Notes: generated from the letters alone by a model not told the origin. Numbered from the stretch's first letter, positions 34,150 to 44,944 are shown. The stretch: DNA of 64,000 bases from Parabacteroides sp. (GCA_017481945.1 JAFUOJ010000031.1:1-64000); one strand, 5' to 3'. Numbers and translations: made by a program.

Positions 34150-35322
34150 ATGATACAAAATAATTGGATAAATGACTTGCAGTTAAAATGGGGTCGAATG
34201 CAGCAAGCTATGCAACAAATGGAAGCAGATGGTTGCTTGCTGACCGTAGACGTCAATCTCTATTATACAACCGGACGAATATTCAGCGGATATTTTTACC
34301 TGCCGGTAGAAGGAAAACCATGGTTTTTCGTCAAACGGCCCAATGGTTTAAAAGGGGAACAGGTTATTTATATCCGTAAACCGGAACAAATGCCGGAATT
34401 ATTTGCTGCAAACGGACTAAAAATGCCGGAAAAGCTATTGCTTGAAGCAGACGAATTAAGCTATAATGATTACATACGATTACAAGCCGTTTTCCAGCCG
34501 AAAGTAACAGCGAACGCCACAGCTTTAATGCGTAAATTGCGTCAAGTCAAGACGCCTTACGAAATCGAGCAGTTCCGTATCTCCGCAAAACAGCATGCAA
34601 AGACTTATGCAGAAGTGCCGAGCTGTTTCCAAACAGGCATGACCGATTTAGAATTTCAAGCAGAGATAGAGAGACGCATGCGTCTTAATGGCTCCTTTGG
34701 AATGTTCCGTGCGTTCGGGGCAAACATGGATATCTTCATGGGGAGTGTTTTAGCCGGTGATAATGCCGAGACGCCCTCTCCTTTTGACTTCGCGTTAGGT
34801 GGACAAGGAATGGATAGCTCCTGCCCGTTAGGTGCAAACGGAACAGTACTGAAAGAGGGAACAGCAATCATGGTAGATATGGCTGGGAATTATACAGCTT
34901 ACATGACTGATATGACTCGTGTCTTTTCTGTCGGTAAACTGACCGATTTAGCCTATCGTGCTCACCAAACCTCTTTAAAGATTCAAAGTGAGATTGAAAA
35001 TGTAGCTCGACCGGGAACCTCTTGCGCTGAATTATATAACATCGCTCTACAAATCACTGAAAGCGAAGGGCTGGAAAGTTATTTTATGGGGACCAAACAG
35101 CAGGCAAAATTCATAGGACACGGTATCGGGATTCAGATTAATGAATTGCCAGTTTTAACTCCTCGTTCAAAAGAGTTATTAGAGCCGAATATGGTCTTTG
35201 CACTTGAACCGAAATATGTGATTCCGGGTGTTGGAGCAGTCGGAATTGAAAACAGTTTTTTAGTTACAGAAAGCGGATTGGAAAAAATTACGCTGTTTAA
35301 TGAAGAAATTATCGAATTATAA
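34150..35322 (+). CDS. M24 family Xaa-Pro peptidase
   Basis: 390 residues. N-terminal creatinase-like domain (1-150) and C-terminal pita-bread metallopeptidase domain. The five metal ligands can be read: Asp in MVDMAGNY and MTDMTRVF, His in IGHGIGIQINELP, Glu in ALEPKYVIPG and Glu in VGIENSFLV. Removes or cleaves at N-terminal residues before proline. The next gene, an alkaline phosphatase, begins 15 bases later, so the two are likely co-transcribed. Confidence 0.9.
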   Translation: MIQNNWINDLQLKWGRMQQAMQQMEADGCLLTVDVNLYYTTGRIFSGYFYLPVEGKPWFFVKRPNGLKGEQVIYIRKPEQMPELFAANGLKMPEKLLLEADELSYNDYIRLQAVFQPKVTANATALMRKLRQVKTPYEIEQFRISAKQHAKTYAEVPSCFQTGMTDLEFQAEIERRMRLNGSFGMFRAFGANMDIFMGSVLAGDNAETPSPFDFALGGQGMDSSCPLGANGTVLKEGTAIMVDMAGNYTAYMTDMTRVFSVGKLTDLAYRAHQTSLKIQSEIENVARPGTSCAELYNIALQITESEGLESYFMGTKQQAKFIGHGIGIQINELPVLTPRSKELLEPNMVFALEPKYVIPGVGAVGIENSFLVTESGLEKITLFNEEIIEL

Positions 35323-35337
35323 ATAATACAAACAATC

Positions 35338-37047
35338 ATGAAAAAGGCAACAACCCTTCTCCTTTTACTGGCGCTTATTTTCATGCCAGCAAAAGCGCAA
35401 CAGGACACTAAACATGTGAAGCCTGTTAAGAATGTTATCTTAATGATTCCTGACGGAACTTCATTAAGTGCAGTATCTGTAGCCCGTTGGTTACAGTGGT
35501 ATACCAATCCCGACAAGCCGAGATTGAATATTGACCCCTATTTGTGTGGTACAGTTTTGACGCACTGTTCCAACGCACCTATCGGTGATTCAGCTCCGAC
35601 AACTTCTTGTTATATGACTGGTTTCCCAGGATTAGCAGGTTGGGTATCTACCTATCCATTGGCAGATCCGGAAAATGACATCTATCCAAACGATCCTAAA
35701 CGTGCTTATCAACCGGCAACTACTGTATTGGAAGCTGCAAGAATGGTGAAAAATAAAGCAGTAGGTTTGGTTTTCACTTGCGAATTTCCGCATGCAACTC
35801 CGGCAGACTGTTCGGCACATAGCTACAATCGTAGTAAATACAACTGGATTGCACCTCAAATGGTTCACAACGGTTTGAGCGTCGTAATTGGTGGTGGAGC
35901 AAGTCTTCTTTCAGAAGAAAACGAAGCTATTTTGAAAGCAAATGGTTACGGAGTGTTTAAAGATGATTTGCAAGGAATGCGCAATTATCAAGGAGATAAG
36001 ATTTGGGCGTTGTACGATAAACGTGAGATGGATTATGACATCGACCGTAATCCGGACGAACAACCAGCTATCGAAGAAACAACTCGTTTAGCTATCGAAA
36101 AGCTTTCTAAAGATCCGGATGGTTTCTTCTTGATGGTTGAAGGTAGTAAAGTAGACTGGGCTGCTCACGCAAATGACCCTATCGGTATCGCTACAGAATT
36201 TTTAGCATTCGACCGTGCTTGCGGTGTTGCTTTAGATTTTGCTCGTAAAAATGGAGAAACAGCTGTTGTCATCGTTCCTGACCACGGAAACAGCGGACTT
36301 AGCATTGGCCGTCGTGATTGCAAAAACTACAGCAAACTAAGCAAAGATCAATTATTCCATCAGTTCTCTCAATACAAAAGAACAGCTCAGGGAATGGCGG
36401 AATTAGTAAACTCACATCCAGCTTCTGAAGTACAAAACTTATTCCGTACTTACTGCGGATTTGAATTAACTCCTGAAGAATTGAATGCTTTGAATAACTG
36501 CAACGATTATAAGAACAGTCCTATTCCAAAAGAAAAACGTTCTAAAACAAATGTAAGTGCTTCTTTATACAGTGGCTCATTGACCTCTTTCATGGCTCAA
36601 TTGATGACATCCCGTACTTGCTTTGGGTTTACAACAGGCGGTCATACAGGTGAAGAAGTGTTCTTGGCAGCTTACCATCCACAAGGTACATTGCCATTAG
36701 GTATGTGGAGCAACATTGAATTGAATCAATACCTTTGTTCACTATTTGGTATGACACATGATACATTGGAAGAACTAACAGCTAAAAATTTCGTTCCTCA
36801 TACAGAAGTATTCGGAGATTATACTTGTGAAATTATTCCATCTGCAGACGAAAAAGGCTCTCCTTCTTTGGTCGTAAAGAATAAGAAAAGCAAAAATAAA
36901 CAATTACAAATCACTCCGTTTACCAATATCGTAAAGGTAGGTAAAAAAGGCCAAGAGGAAATTCGTTTGAACTCTGTAGTTGTTTATGTAGACAAGAACA
37001 ATACATTCTATTTACCGAAAGAATTAGCAGACTATTTAAAGAAATAA
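35338..37047 (+). CDS. Alkaline phosphatase, exported
   Basis: 569 residues with signal peptide (MKKATTLLLLLALIF...AKAQ). PhoA-type fold: NVILMIPDGTS with metal Asp, nucleophile region IGDSAPTTS (Asp84-Ser85), VEGSKVDWAAHAND and VVIVPDHGNSG with metal Asp and His, TTGGHTGEEV near the end of the core. It releases phosphate from monoesters in the periplasm. Ends at a bidirectional terminator. Confidence 0.92.
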   Translation: MKKATTLLLLLALIFMPAKAQQDTKHVKPVKNVILMIPDGTSLSAVSVARWLQWYTNPDKPRLNIDPYLCGTVLTHCSNAPIGDSAPTTSCYMTGFPGLAGWVSTYPLADPENDIYPNDPKRAYQPATTVLEAARMVKNKAVGLVFTCEFPHATPADCSAHSYNRSKYNWIAPQMVHNGLSVVIGGGASLLSEENEAILKANGYGVFKDDLQGMRNYQGDKIWALYDKREMDYDIDRNPDEQPAIEETTRLAIEKLSKDPDGFFLMVEGSKVDWAAHANDPIGIATEFLAFDRACGVALDFARKNGETAVVIVPDHGNSGLSIGRRDCKNYSKLSKDQLFHQFSQYKRTAQGMAELVNSHPASEVQNLFRTYCGFELTPEELNALNNCNDYKNSPIPKEKRSKTNVSASLYSGSLTSFMAQLMTSRTCFGFTTGGHTGEEVFLAAYHPQGTLPLGMWSNIELNQYLCSLFGMTHDTLEELTAKNFVPHTEVFGDYTCEIIPSADEKGSPSLVVKNKKSKNKQLQITPFTNIVKVGKKGQEEIRLNSVVVYVDKNNTFYLPKELADYLKK

Positions 37048-37069
37048 ATCCTCTCCTAAGAATATGAGA

Positions 37070-37100
37070 AAGGCGGTTGAGAAATAAAATCAGCCGCCTT
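37070..37100. terminator. Bidirectional terminator
   Basis: 11-bp stem AAGGCGGTTGA / TCAGCCGCCTT (one G-T pair) with a 9-base loop, followed by TTTCT on the plus strand and preceded by an A-rich flank. It lies between the converging alkaline phosphatase and acyltransferase genes. Confidence 0.8.
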
Positions 37101-37105
37101 TTCTA

Positions 37106-38005
37106 TTACTCTACAACTTCCCGCTTCCGCTTCCATCGATTATGCGTCCAAAGCCAATAAGCAGGTTCTTTACGAATGGTCTGCTCCAACTTCCGAATAT
37201 ATAAATCTGTAACTTCATAATCTTTATAAGTTTGGACATCATCTACCATACGAGTTATCTTACATAGATAATATCCTCTTTTTATCCGTTTTATGTCTGC
37301 ATAAAAAATCAAAGCGTCTACCTGTTTACCAATTCGTTCTGTTCCTATAAATACGGGAGTGTCTTGGTTAAAGAACTGAGTCCAGTGGTGAATACTATTC
37401 CATTTAGGAGTTTGGTCCGAGATAAAACCTAAGATAGTTCTTCTCTCTGCTTTCTTCAATTCTATAATCTTTCGTAAGGTTTCTTTCATGGGTACATTAT
37501 TTCCATGAAAACGAGCTCGTATTCCTTTCAACAAGCGGTCAAAGATCCGATTCCTCAATGGATGATAAATATGACCTCCAAATATTATAGGATCAACTTC
37601 ATATACTCTGGCAGACAAAGAAGCTACCCATTCCCAATTACAATAATGCCCTAAATAGATAAAACCGAATAATTTCTTTTCATCTTTTAAAGCTTGTACC
37701 ATTTCCGGTACACCCTCAAAATGCATACGTTTTTTCATTTGTTCATCTGAAATAGAGAACATTTTAAGTGTTTCTACTATATAATCACAAAAGAAAGCAT
37801 AAAACTTTTTTTCTATACTTAATCTTTCCCTATCACTCTTTTCAGGGAAAGAATTTTTCAGATTCTTCCTTACTACCTTTTTTCGATACCCTATGATATA
37901 ATAAACTAAGAAATAAAGTATATCTGATAATCTATACAGTATCCACATAGGGAGCAGAGAAATCAAATAACAAACCGACCAAACGAGAAAGTAAATACAT
38001 TTCAT
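37106..38005 (-). CDS. LpxL/HtrB-like lysophospholipid (lipid A) acyltransferase
   Basis: 299 residues. One N-terminal membrane segment and the HX4E catalytic site in LGHYCNWEW (near residue 120). The late region EPAYWLWTHNRWKRKR is the usual C terminus of lipid A acyltransferases. It adds a secondary acyl chain to lipid A, or acts on another amino-linked lipid. Single gene; 48 bases separate it from the AraC-type gene upstream. Confidence 0.9.
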   Translation of the reverse strand: MKCIYFLVWSVCYLISLLPMWILYRLSDILYFLVYYIIGYRKKVVRKNLKNSFPEKSDRERLSIEKKFYAFFCDYIVETLKMFSISDEQMKKRMHFEGVPEMVQALKDEKKLFGFIYLGHYCNWEWVASLSARVYEVDPIIFGGHIYHPLRNRIFDRLLKGIRARFHGNNVPMKETLRKIIELKKAERRTILGFISDQTPKWNSIHHWTQFFNQDTPVFIGTERIGKQVDALIFYADIKRIKRGYYLCKITRMVDDVQTYKDYEVTDLYIRKLEQTIRKEPAYWLWTHNRWKRKREVVE

Positions 38006-38053
38006 ATATAGTTATATTCTTTTTCTATATAAATCACAGCTGGCTTAAATTGT

Positions 38054-38968
38054 TCAAAGATCTTCCCCTGAATTTCGATAAGTCAATGGAGACATACCTG
38101 TATGTGCCTTTACATACTTTCCAAAGAAAGAGACATTAGAGAAGTTAAAATCATCTGCGATCTCTTTAATCGGTTTACTAGTTCGCTTCAACTGATATTT
38201 TATTAAATCAACAGCATGTTCGTGAATGACTGTGGAAGGATTCTTTCCACAAACTTGTTTAACTACCTTCGATAAATACTTTGAGGTATAAAATAATTCA
38301 TTTGCAAAATATTCAACTGAGCGATGGAGACCTCTATCAGCTATTACCTTTTCTAAAAATCGGTGATAAATAAAATCTGCTTGTTTCAAGTTTATATCTT
38401 CTTCAAATTCAGTATTAATTTCCTTCTTTAAATCTGTCATCATTTCTAAAAACAAAGCAGAAAACAGATATTGTATAATGTTTCTATTATATATTCCCTC
38501 CTTTTGGGTAATCTTAAATTGTATCAATTCTCCATAAAATCTTAAGGCAGACTCTATTCTCTTTTCATCATCAATAGCCTTAATTGGATTCTTATATAGA
38601 GTACCACCCACTTGCCATATATCTTTTCTTCTGGAAATTACTCGTGAAAGGAAATTCACAGAAAAACCTAATATCATAATCTCTAAATCTGCACTCGACA
38701 TCAAACTATCAATAATAACAGTGGGTAAACAATAGGCTACCGTATTAGCCTCTAATAAATAAGTCTTTGTATTCATTGTAAACTGAAGGCGTCCCTTCTT
38801 ACAAAATACCATCAAAAAACAATCCAATCGGACAGGAGCTTCTTTATCAGGAAGTGGAAATAATCGTAAACTTTTAACTACTACAAAATCATTATCCACA
38901 TAGTCTAAAAGCTCTTTTTCTAATTTAAAAGAATCAATATTTACCGTTTTTACCGTCTTGTTGTTCAT
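38054..38968 (-). CDS. AraC family transcriptional regulator
   Basis: 304 residues. N-terminal cupin-like sensor (about 30-160) and C-terminal double helix-turn-helix (about 200-304) with YFANELFYTSKYLSKVVK, NPSTVIHE and the second HTH IKEIADDFNFSNVSFFGKY followed by GMSPLTYR. It is transcribed away from the RND efflux operon, with a 222-base shared gap, so it probably regulates that operon. Confidence 0.9.
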   Translation of the reverse strand: MNNKTVKTVNIDSFKLEKELLDYVDNDFVVVKSLRLFPLPDKEAPVRLDCFLMVFCKKGRLQFTMNTKTYLLEANTVAYCLPTVIIDSLMSSADLEIMILGFSVNFLSRVISRRKDIWQVGGTLYKNPIKAIDDEKRIESALRFYGELIQFKITQKEGIYNRNIIQYLFSALFLEMMTDLKKEINTEFEEDINLKQADFIYHRFLEKVIADRGLHRSVEYFANELFYTSKYLSKVVKQVCGKNPSTVIHEHAVDLIKYQLKRTSKPIKEIADDFNFSNVSFFGKYVKAHTGMSPLTYRNSGEDL

Positions 38969-39138
38969 ATTTCTCTCATTTTTGGACAGGCAAAGATGTA
39001 AATTATGAGTAGAAAAGATATGTCTTTTTGTCTACTAATTATATTCCAAATTTCCTTTTAATTCAAAATATCACATATTATTAGGGAAATAAACCACCAA
39101 TAGAGAAATTTACACATCCAAATGTACCAACATTTTCC

Positions 39139-39146
39139 TACCTTTG
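39139..39146 (+). promoter_or_regulatory. -7 element for the RND efflux operon
   Basis: TACCTTTG, exact TAnnTTTG match, 44 bases before the ATG at 39191. The upstream part of the 38969-39190 gap is AT-rich and would hold the AraC regulator site, but I see no convincing repeat there. Confidence 0.6.
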
Positions 39147-39190
39147 CCCTCGTTTTATAACCCATTATAATTAAAAAAAGAGGATTTAAA

Positions 39191-40294
39191 ATGGCAAAAG
39201 TTAATGAGAGATGGATACAGCTGATGGGAATTATCAGTTGTGTGTTATGTTTTACTTCTTGTAAGAAGACACAAGAAGTACAGATGCAGCCTAATTATTC
39301 AATTATGAAAGTGGCTACAGCGGACAAAGAACTTACAACAAGTTATTCTGCGACTATCCAAGGACGTCAGGATATCAGCATTTATCCGCAAGTATCTGGA
39401 ACAATTGTGAAATTGTGTGTAACTGAAGGGCTAAAAGTTCGCAAAGGACAAGTGCTTTTCATTATCGACCAAGTTCCTTACAGAGCAGCTTTAAATACTG
39501 CTTTGGCAAATGTAGAAGCTGCAAAAGCAGGATTAGCTACAGCTGAATTAAGCTATAACAGCAGCAAAGAACTTTATAATCAGAAAGTCATTTCTGCTCA
39601 TAGCTTACAAACAAGTGAAAACAGCTACTTAACAGCAAAAGCTCAATTGGCACAAGCTGAGGCACAAGCTGTAAACGCAAAAAACAACTTGTCTTACACA
39701 GAAGTAAAAAGTCCGAGTGACGGTGTTGTAGGTATGTTACCTTATCGTGTAGGTGCTTTGGTAAGCCCAAGCATTCCACAACCTTTGACAACTGTTTCTG
39801 ATAACTCTGAAATGTATGTTTACTTTTCTATGACAGAAAATCAATTGTTGTCTTTGACTCGTGAACATGGTTCTATGGATTCTGCATTGGTTAATATGCC
39901 GGAAGTTCAATTAGAATTAAATGATGGTTCTATGTATGGAGTAAAAGGTAAAATCGAATCTATCAGTGGTGTAATTGACCGTCAGACAGGAACAGTAGGT
40001 GTTCGCGTTGTGTTCCCGAATGAATCACGTTTATTACACAGTGGTGCTTCCGGTAATGTAGTTGTTCCAAGCACATACAAAGATTGTATCGTTGTTCCAC
40101 AAGGTGCAACAGTTCGTGTACAAGACAAAGTAATGGTATATAAAGTTGTAGACGGAAAAGCCGTTTCTTCACTAATCAAAGTTGCTAACACAAACGACGG
40201 ACGCGAATACATCGTTCTTGATGGTTTAAAAGTCGGAGAAGAAATTGTAGCAGAAGGTGCTGGATTGATTAGAGAAGGAACACAAGTAAAATAA
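39191..40294 (+). CDS. RND efflux periplasmic adaptor (lipoprotein)
   Basis: 367 residues. Lipoprotein signal ending at a Cys in VLCFTSC (about residue 24). HlyD/AcrA-type arrangement: barrel-sandwich half QDISIYPQVSGTIVKL, helical hairpin (about 100-160), second half VKSPSDGVVGMLPYRVGALV, then beta-barrel and membrane-proximal domains. It connects the inner membrane pump with the outer membrane channel. The pump gene begins 12 bases downstream. Confidence 0.92.
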   Translation: MAKVNERWIQLMGIISCVLCFTSCKKTQEVQMQPNYSIMKVATADKELTTSYSATIQGRQDISIYPQVSGTIVKLCVTEGLKVRKGQVLFIIDQVPYRAALNTALANVEAAKAGLATAELSYNSSKELYNQKVISAHSLQTSENSYLTAKAQLAQAEAQAVNAKNNLSYTEVKSPSDGVVGMLPYRVGALVSPSIPQPLTTVSDNSEMYVYFSMTENQLLSLTREHGSMDSALVNMPEVQLELNDGSMYGVKGKIESISGVIDRQTGTVGVRVVFPNESRLLHSGASGNVVVPSTYKDCIVVPQGATVRVQDKVMVYKVVDGKAVSSLIKVANTNDGREYIVLDGLKVGEEIVAEGAGLIREGTQVK

Positions 40295-40306
40295 GAAATT
40301 ACAACG

Positions 40307-43300
40307 ATGAAAGGAAATATATTTATCAAACGGCCGGTGATGGCTATGTCCATCTCCATCCTTATTGTGATAGTCGGATTTATTTCGCTCCTCACCTTGC
40401 CGGTAGAGCAATATCCGAATATTGCACCTCCAACCGTAAATGTGCAGGCTACTTATATTGGAGCTGACGCTGACGCGGTGATGAATTCTGTAGTCATGCC
40501 GTTGGAAGAAAGTATCAACGGTGTTGAAAATATGACATATATGACATCTACTGCAACCAACTCTGGTACTGCTACTATTGAGATATTCTTTAAGCAGGGA
40601 ACAGATCCGGATATGGCTGCAGTCAATGTACAAAACCGTGTATCTAAAGCACAAGGGTTATTACCTGCGGAAGTAACTAAAATCGGTGTAACTACTCAAA
40701 AACGCCAGACCAGTTTCTTGCAGATTAACACATTGGTTAGTACTGATGGTACATACGATGAAAACTTCATCAGTAACTATTTGGACATAAATGTAGTACC
40801 AGTCCTTAAACGTGTAGAAGGTGTCGGTGACGTGATGGAGTTAGGTAATACCTACAGTATGCGTATTTGGTTAAAACCGGATCGTATGGCACAATACGGT
40901 TTGATACCAAGCGATATTACCGCTGTATTAGGAGAACAAAATATCGAAGCTCCAACAGGAACATTAGGTGCTGAATCTCCTAATGTATTCCAATACACTA
41001 TGAAGTATCGTGGACGTTTGAAAAGTGAAGAAGCATTCCAAAATACAGTCATACGTTCAAATCCTGACGGTTCTGTTTTACGCTTGAAAGATGTTGCAAA
41101 GGTAGAGTTAGGAGCTTTATCTTACGCATTCCGTGGTGAAACTGACGGACATGCAGGTGTAACATTCATGGCATATCAGATTGCAGGAGCAAATGCTACA
41201 GATGTTAACAAACGTATTTCTGCCGCATTAGATGAATTATCAAAAGATCTACCCAAAGGTTTGGAATTCAGAAATTTGATGAGTTCTAATGACTTCTTGT
41301 TCGCTTCAATCCATAGTGTAGTTGAAACATTGATTGTTGCTATTTTATTGGTAATCTTAGTTGTATATTTCTTCTTACAAGATTTCAAAGCAACATTAAT
41401 TCCTTCTATCTCTATCATTGTATCATTGATTGGTACATTTGCTTGTTTGACAGCAGCAGGTTTCTCTATCAACATTTTAACACTGTTCGCTTTAGTATTG
41501 GCAATTGGTACTGTGGTGGATGACGCAATTGTAGTAGTAGAAGCTGTTCAAGAAAAGTTTGACTCAGGATATAAATCTCCTTACCAAGCGACTAAAGACG
41601 CAATGGGAGATGTAACAATGGCGGTTATTACTTGTACCATTGTGTTTATGGCGGTATTTATTCCGGTAACATTTATGGGTGGTACATCAGGTATCTTCTA
41701 TACTCAGTTCGGTGTAACAATGGCAACCTCTGTAGGTCTTTCTATGATTTGTGCGTTAACATTATGCCCTGCATTATGTGCTATTATGATGCGTCCAAGC
41801 GATGGAAAGAAGAGTCCAAAAAGTATCAACGGACGTGTACGTGCTGCTTACAATGCCTCTTATAATGCTATGTTAGGTAAATATAAGAAGGGGATTATGT
41901 TTGCAATCAACCACCGTTGGATGGTATGGACCGCATTGGCTTGTACTATTGTTTTGATGGTTTGGTTAATGAAGACAACAAAAACAGGTTTGGTTCCGAA
42001 CGAAGACCAAGGTGTTATCATGGTCAATGTAAGTACTTCTCCGGGTAATACATTGGAAGAGACTTATAACATCATGAACCAGGTAGAAAGTATCATAAAA
42101 GAAATGCCAGAAGTTAGAACCTACTCAAAAGTAACCGGTTATGGTTTCCTTGCAGGCCAAGGTACTTCTTATGGTATGTCAATTATCAAATTAAAAGACT
42201 GGAGTGAACGTAAAGGTGAAGAACATAGTGCGGACGCGGTAATGGCACGTTTGAATGGTGCATTCCAAAGTATTAAGAAAGCACAAGTTTTCTGTTTCCA
42301 ACCGGGTATGATTCCTGGATATGGTATGGGTAACTCTGTGGATCTTAACTTACAAGATAAAACAGGTGGTGATAAGGCTGTATTTTATCAAAATGCAATG
42401 AAGTTCTTAATGGCATTGAATCAACGCCCGGAAGTAGCTATGGCATACACTACTTACGCCATGAACTTCCCACAAGTTCGTGTTGATGTAGACGCTGCTA
42501 AATGTAAACGTGCAGGTATTTCTCCAGCCAGTGTTTTGGAAGTATTAGGTAGTTACTGTGGTGGTGCTTACATTTCAAACTTCAACCAATTTGGTAAAGT
42601 TTATCGTGTAATGATGCAAGCTTCTCCTGAATATCGTTTGGATGAACATTCTTTGGATAATATGTTCGTTCGTAATGGTACAGAAATGGCTCCTATCAGT
42701 CAATTTGTAAAGTTGACAAAAATCATGGGTTCTGAAATTGAAAACCGTTTTAACTTGTATAGTTCTATTGGTGCTAACGTAAACCCGGCTCCAGGATATT
42801 CAACTGGTGAGGTACAACAAGCTATTGCAGAAGTAGCAGAAGAGATGTTACCTTCAGGTTATGGATATGAATATGGTGGTATTAGCCGTGAAGAAGCAGA
42901 GACAGCAGGTAGCAATCAGACTATCTTCATTTACATTATCTGTATTGTATTGATTTTCTTGATTCTTTCTTGTTTGTATGAAAGTTTCTTAGTGCCTTGG
43001 GCTGTTATTCTTTCTGTTCCGTTTGGTTTGATGGGTTCATTCCTATTTGCTAAGTTATTTGGCTTGGAAAACAATATCTACTTACAGACAGGTGTGATCA
43101 TGTTGATTGGTTTGTTGGCAAAAACAGCCATCTTGATTACAGAGTTTGCATTGGAACGTCGTCGTAAAGGTATGGGAATTGTTGAAGCAGCTTACCAAGC
43201 TTCTCAAGTACGTTTCCGTCCGATCTTGATGACTGTATTAACAATGATCTTCGGTATGCTTCCGTTGATGTTCGCAAGTGGTGCAGGTGCAAACGGTAAT

Positions 43301-43507
43301 AGTTCATTAGGTACTGGTGTTGTTGGAGGTATGGCAATCGGAACAATTGCACTATTGTTCGTCGTACCTGTATTCTTCATCATCTTTGAATTCCTACAGG
43401 AAAAGATTCGTCCGCCGAAACATGAAGAAGCTGATGCACAATTTGCATTAGAATTGGAAAGAAATCAGGCAGAGATTAGAGCATTAAATGAAGAAAATAA
43501 GAAGTAA
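40307..43507 (+). CDS. RND efflux pump, HAE1 (AcrB-like) family
   Basis: 1066 residues, the usual AcrB length, 12 helices and two large periplasmic loops. N terminus GNIFIKRPVMAMSISILIVI; the proton-relay Asp pair is in GTVVDDAIVVVEAV on helix 4. The helix 10-11 region GVIMLIGLLAKTAILITEFA has the Lys of the relay. It exports hydrophobic drugs or bile-salt-like compounds; substrate unknown. Confidence 0.95.
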   Translation: MKGNIFIKRPVMAMSISILIVIVGFISLLTLPVEQYPNIAPPTVNVQATYIGADADAVMNSVVMPLEESINGVENMTYMTSTATNSGTATIEIFFKQGTDPDMAAVNVQNRVSKAQGLLPAEVTKIGVTTQKRQTSFLQINTLVSTDGTYDENFISNYLDINVVPVLKRVEGVGDVMELGNTYSMRIWLKPDRMAQYGLIPSDITAVLGEQNIEAPTGTLGAESPNVFQYTMKYRGRLKSEEAFQNTVIRSNPDGSVLRLKDVAKVELGALSYAFRGETDGHAGVTFMAYQIAGANATDVNKRISAALDELSKDLPKGLEFRNLMSSNDFLFASIHSVVETLIVAILLVILVVYFFLQDFKATLIPSISIIVSLIGTFACLTAAGFSINILTLFALVLAIGTVVDDAIVVVEAVQEKFDSGYKSPYQATKDAMGDVTMAVITCTIVFMAVFIPVTFMGGTSGIFYTQFGVTMATSVGLSMICALTLCPALCAIMMRPSDGKKSPKSINGRVRAAYNASYNAMLGKYKKGIMFAINHRWMVWTALACTIVLMVWLMKTTKTGLVPNEDQGVIMVNVSTSPGNTLEETYNIMNQVESIIKEMPEVRTYSKVTGYGFLAGQGTSYGMSIIKLKDWSERKGEEHSADAVMARLNGAFQSIKKAQVFCFQPGMIPGYGMGNSVDLNLQDKTGGDKAVFYQNAMKFLMALNQRPEVAMAYTTYAMNFPQVRVDVDAAKCKRAGISPASVLEVLGSYCGGAYISNFNQFGKVYRVMMQASPEYRLDEHSLDNMFVRNGTEMAPISQFVKLTKIMGSEIENRFNLYSSIGANVNPAPGYSTGEVQQAIAEVAEEMLPSGYGYEYGGISREEAETAGSNQTIFIYIICIVLIFLILSCLYESFLVPWAVILSVPFGLMGSFLFAKLFGLENNIYLQTGVIMLIGLLAKTAILITEFALERRRKGMGIVEAAYQASQVRFRPILMTVLTMIFGMLPLMFASGAGANGNSSLGTGVVGGMAIGTIALLFVVPVFFIIFEFLQEKIRPPKHEEADAQFALELERNQAEIRALNEENKK

Positions 43508-43513
43508 TCAATT

Positions 43514-44875
43514 ATGAAGAAAATAATCCTGTTAACATCCGCAACTGCCCTATTAAGCAGTTGCGGTATATACAACAAATATCAACCGGCAACAACTACT
43601 CCAGAAAATCTATATGGTGAGGAGGTTGTAACAACAGATACAACCAATCTGGGTAACGTGAATTGGCGGGAATTATTTACAGATCCGCAATTACAGGTTT
43701 TGATTGAACATGGATTGCAAAATAATACAGATTTGCAATCAGCTCAACTTCGTGTAAAAGAGGCCGAAGCAGGTTTAATGGCTGCGAAATTAGCCTTTTT
43801 ACCCTCATTAGCTTTTACTCCAGAAGGGGTAATCAGTAGTTTTGATGGGGCTAAGGCAACAAAAACTTATTCAGTTCCAGTTGTTGCAAGCTGGGAGTTG
43901 GATATTTTTGGTAAGTTACGTAATGCAAAACAGCAAGCAAAAGCGCTTTACGCACAAACTAAAGATTACCAACAAGCTGTTCGTACACAAATTATTTCAG
44001 GTATTGCCAATATCTATTATACCTTATTAATGTTAGATGAACAGCTAAGTATTGCACAACAGACAGAAAAGTCTTGGGAAGAAACTGTAACTTCTACACG
44101 TGCTTTGATGAATGCTGGTTTAGCAAATGAAGCAGCTACCTCACAAATGGAAGCAGCTTATTACAGTGTAAAGACAACTGTTCTAAACTTAAAAGAACAA
44201 ATCAACCAAGTTGAAAATAGTTTGTCTTTGATTTTAGCTGAAACTCCACGCCACTATGAACGTGGAACATTAGCAAATCAAGTTATTACACAAGATTTGT
44301 CAGTAGGTGTTCCTATGCAAATGTTGGCAAACCGTCCAGATGTACGTGCTGCTGAACGCTCATTAGAACAAGCTTTTTATGCAACTAATCAAGCTCGTTC
44401 TTCTTTCTATCCCTCTATTACATTAAGTGGTAGTGCTGGATGGACAAATAGTGCTGGAAGTATGATTGTAAATCCGGGTAAGTTTTTAGCTTCTGCTGTG
44501 GGTTCTTTAACACAACCTTTGTTTGCTAAAGGACAGCTTATAGCTCAATATAAAATTGCAAAAGCACAACAGGAAGAGGCTAGTTTAGCTTTCCAACAGA
44601 CATTATTAAATGCAGGTAGCGAAGTAAATGACGCTTTGGTAGCTTGTCAAACAACAAGAGAAAAACGCATTCTATTTGAAAAACAGGTAGAATCGTTGGA
44701 GAAAGCATTAAAGAGTACTTCTCTACTTATGGAGCATGGTACAACCACTTATTTAGAAGTATTGACTGCTCGTCAATCACTTTTAAGCGCACAGTTATCA
44801 CAAACTGCTAACCGCTTTAGTGAAATTCAGAGCGTTATTACTCTTTATCAAGCATTAGGTGGTGGTCGTGAATAA
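43514..44875 (+). CDS. Outer membrane efflux channel (OprM/TolC family lipoprotein)
   Basis: 453 residues. Lipoprotein signal with Cys in ALLSSC. Two TolC-like repeats with long coiled-coil helices (for example LQSAQLRVKEAEAGLMAAK), and the family motif NRPDVRAAERSLEQA. It starts 6 bases after the pump gene and completes a tripartite system; transcription ends at 44945-44984. Confidence 0.94.
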   Translation: MKKIILLTSATALLSSCGIYNKYQPATTTPENLYGEEVVTTDTTNLGNVNWRELFTDPQLQVLIEHGLQNNTDLQSAQLRVKEAEAGLMAAKLAFLPSLAFTPEGVISSFDGAKATKTYSVPVVASWELDIFGKLRNAKQQAKALYAQTKDYQQAVRTQIISGIANIYYTLLMLDEQLSIAQQTEKSWEETVTSTRALMNAGLANEAATSQMEAAYYSVKTTVLNLKEQINQVENSLSLILAETPRHYERGTLANQVITQDLSVGVPMQMLANRPDVRAAERSLEQAFYATNQARSSFYPSITLSGSAGWTNSAGSMIVNPGKFLASAVGSLTQPLFAKGQLIAQYKIAKAQQEEASLAFQQTLLNAGSEVNDALVACQTTREKRILFEKQVESLEKALKSTSLLMEHGTTTYLEVLTARQSLLSAQLSQTANRFSEIQSVITLYQALGGGRE

Positions 44876-44944
44876 TGCACACATTCACAACATAACATAA
44901 TTCTCACAACCAAAACCTGACATTGTATTAATCTATTTCCAATT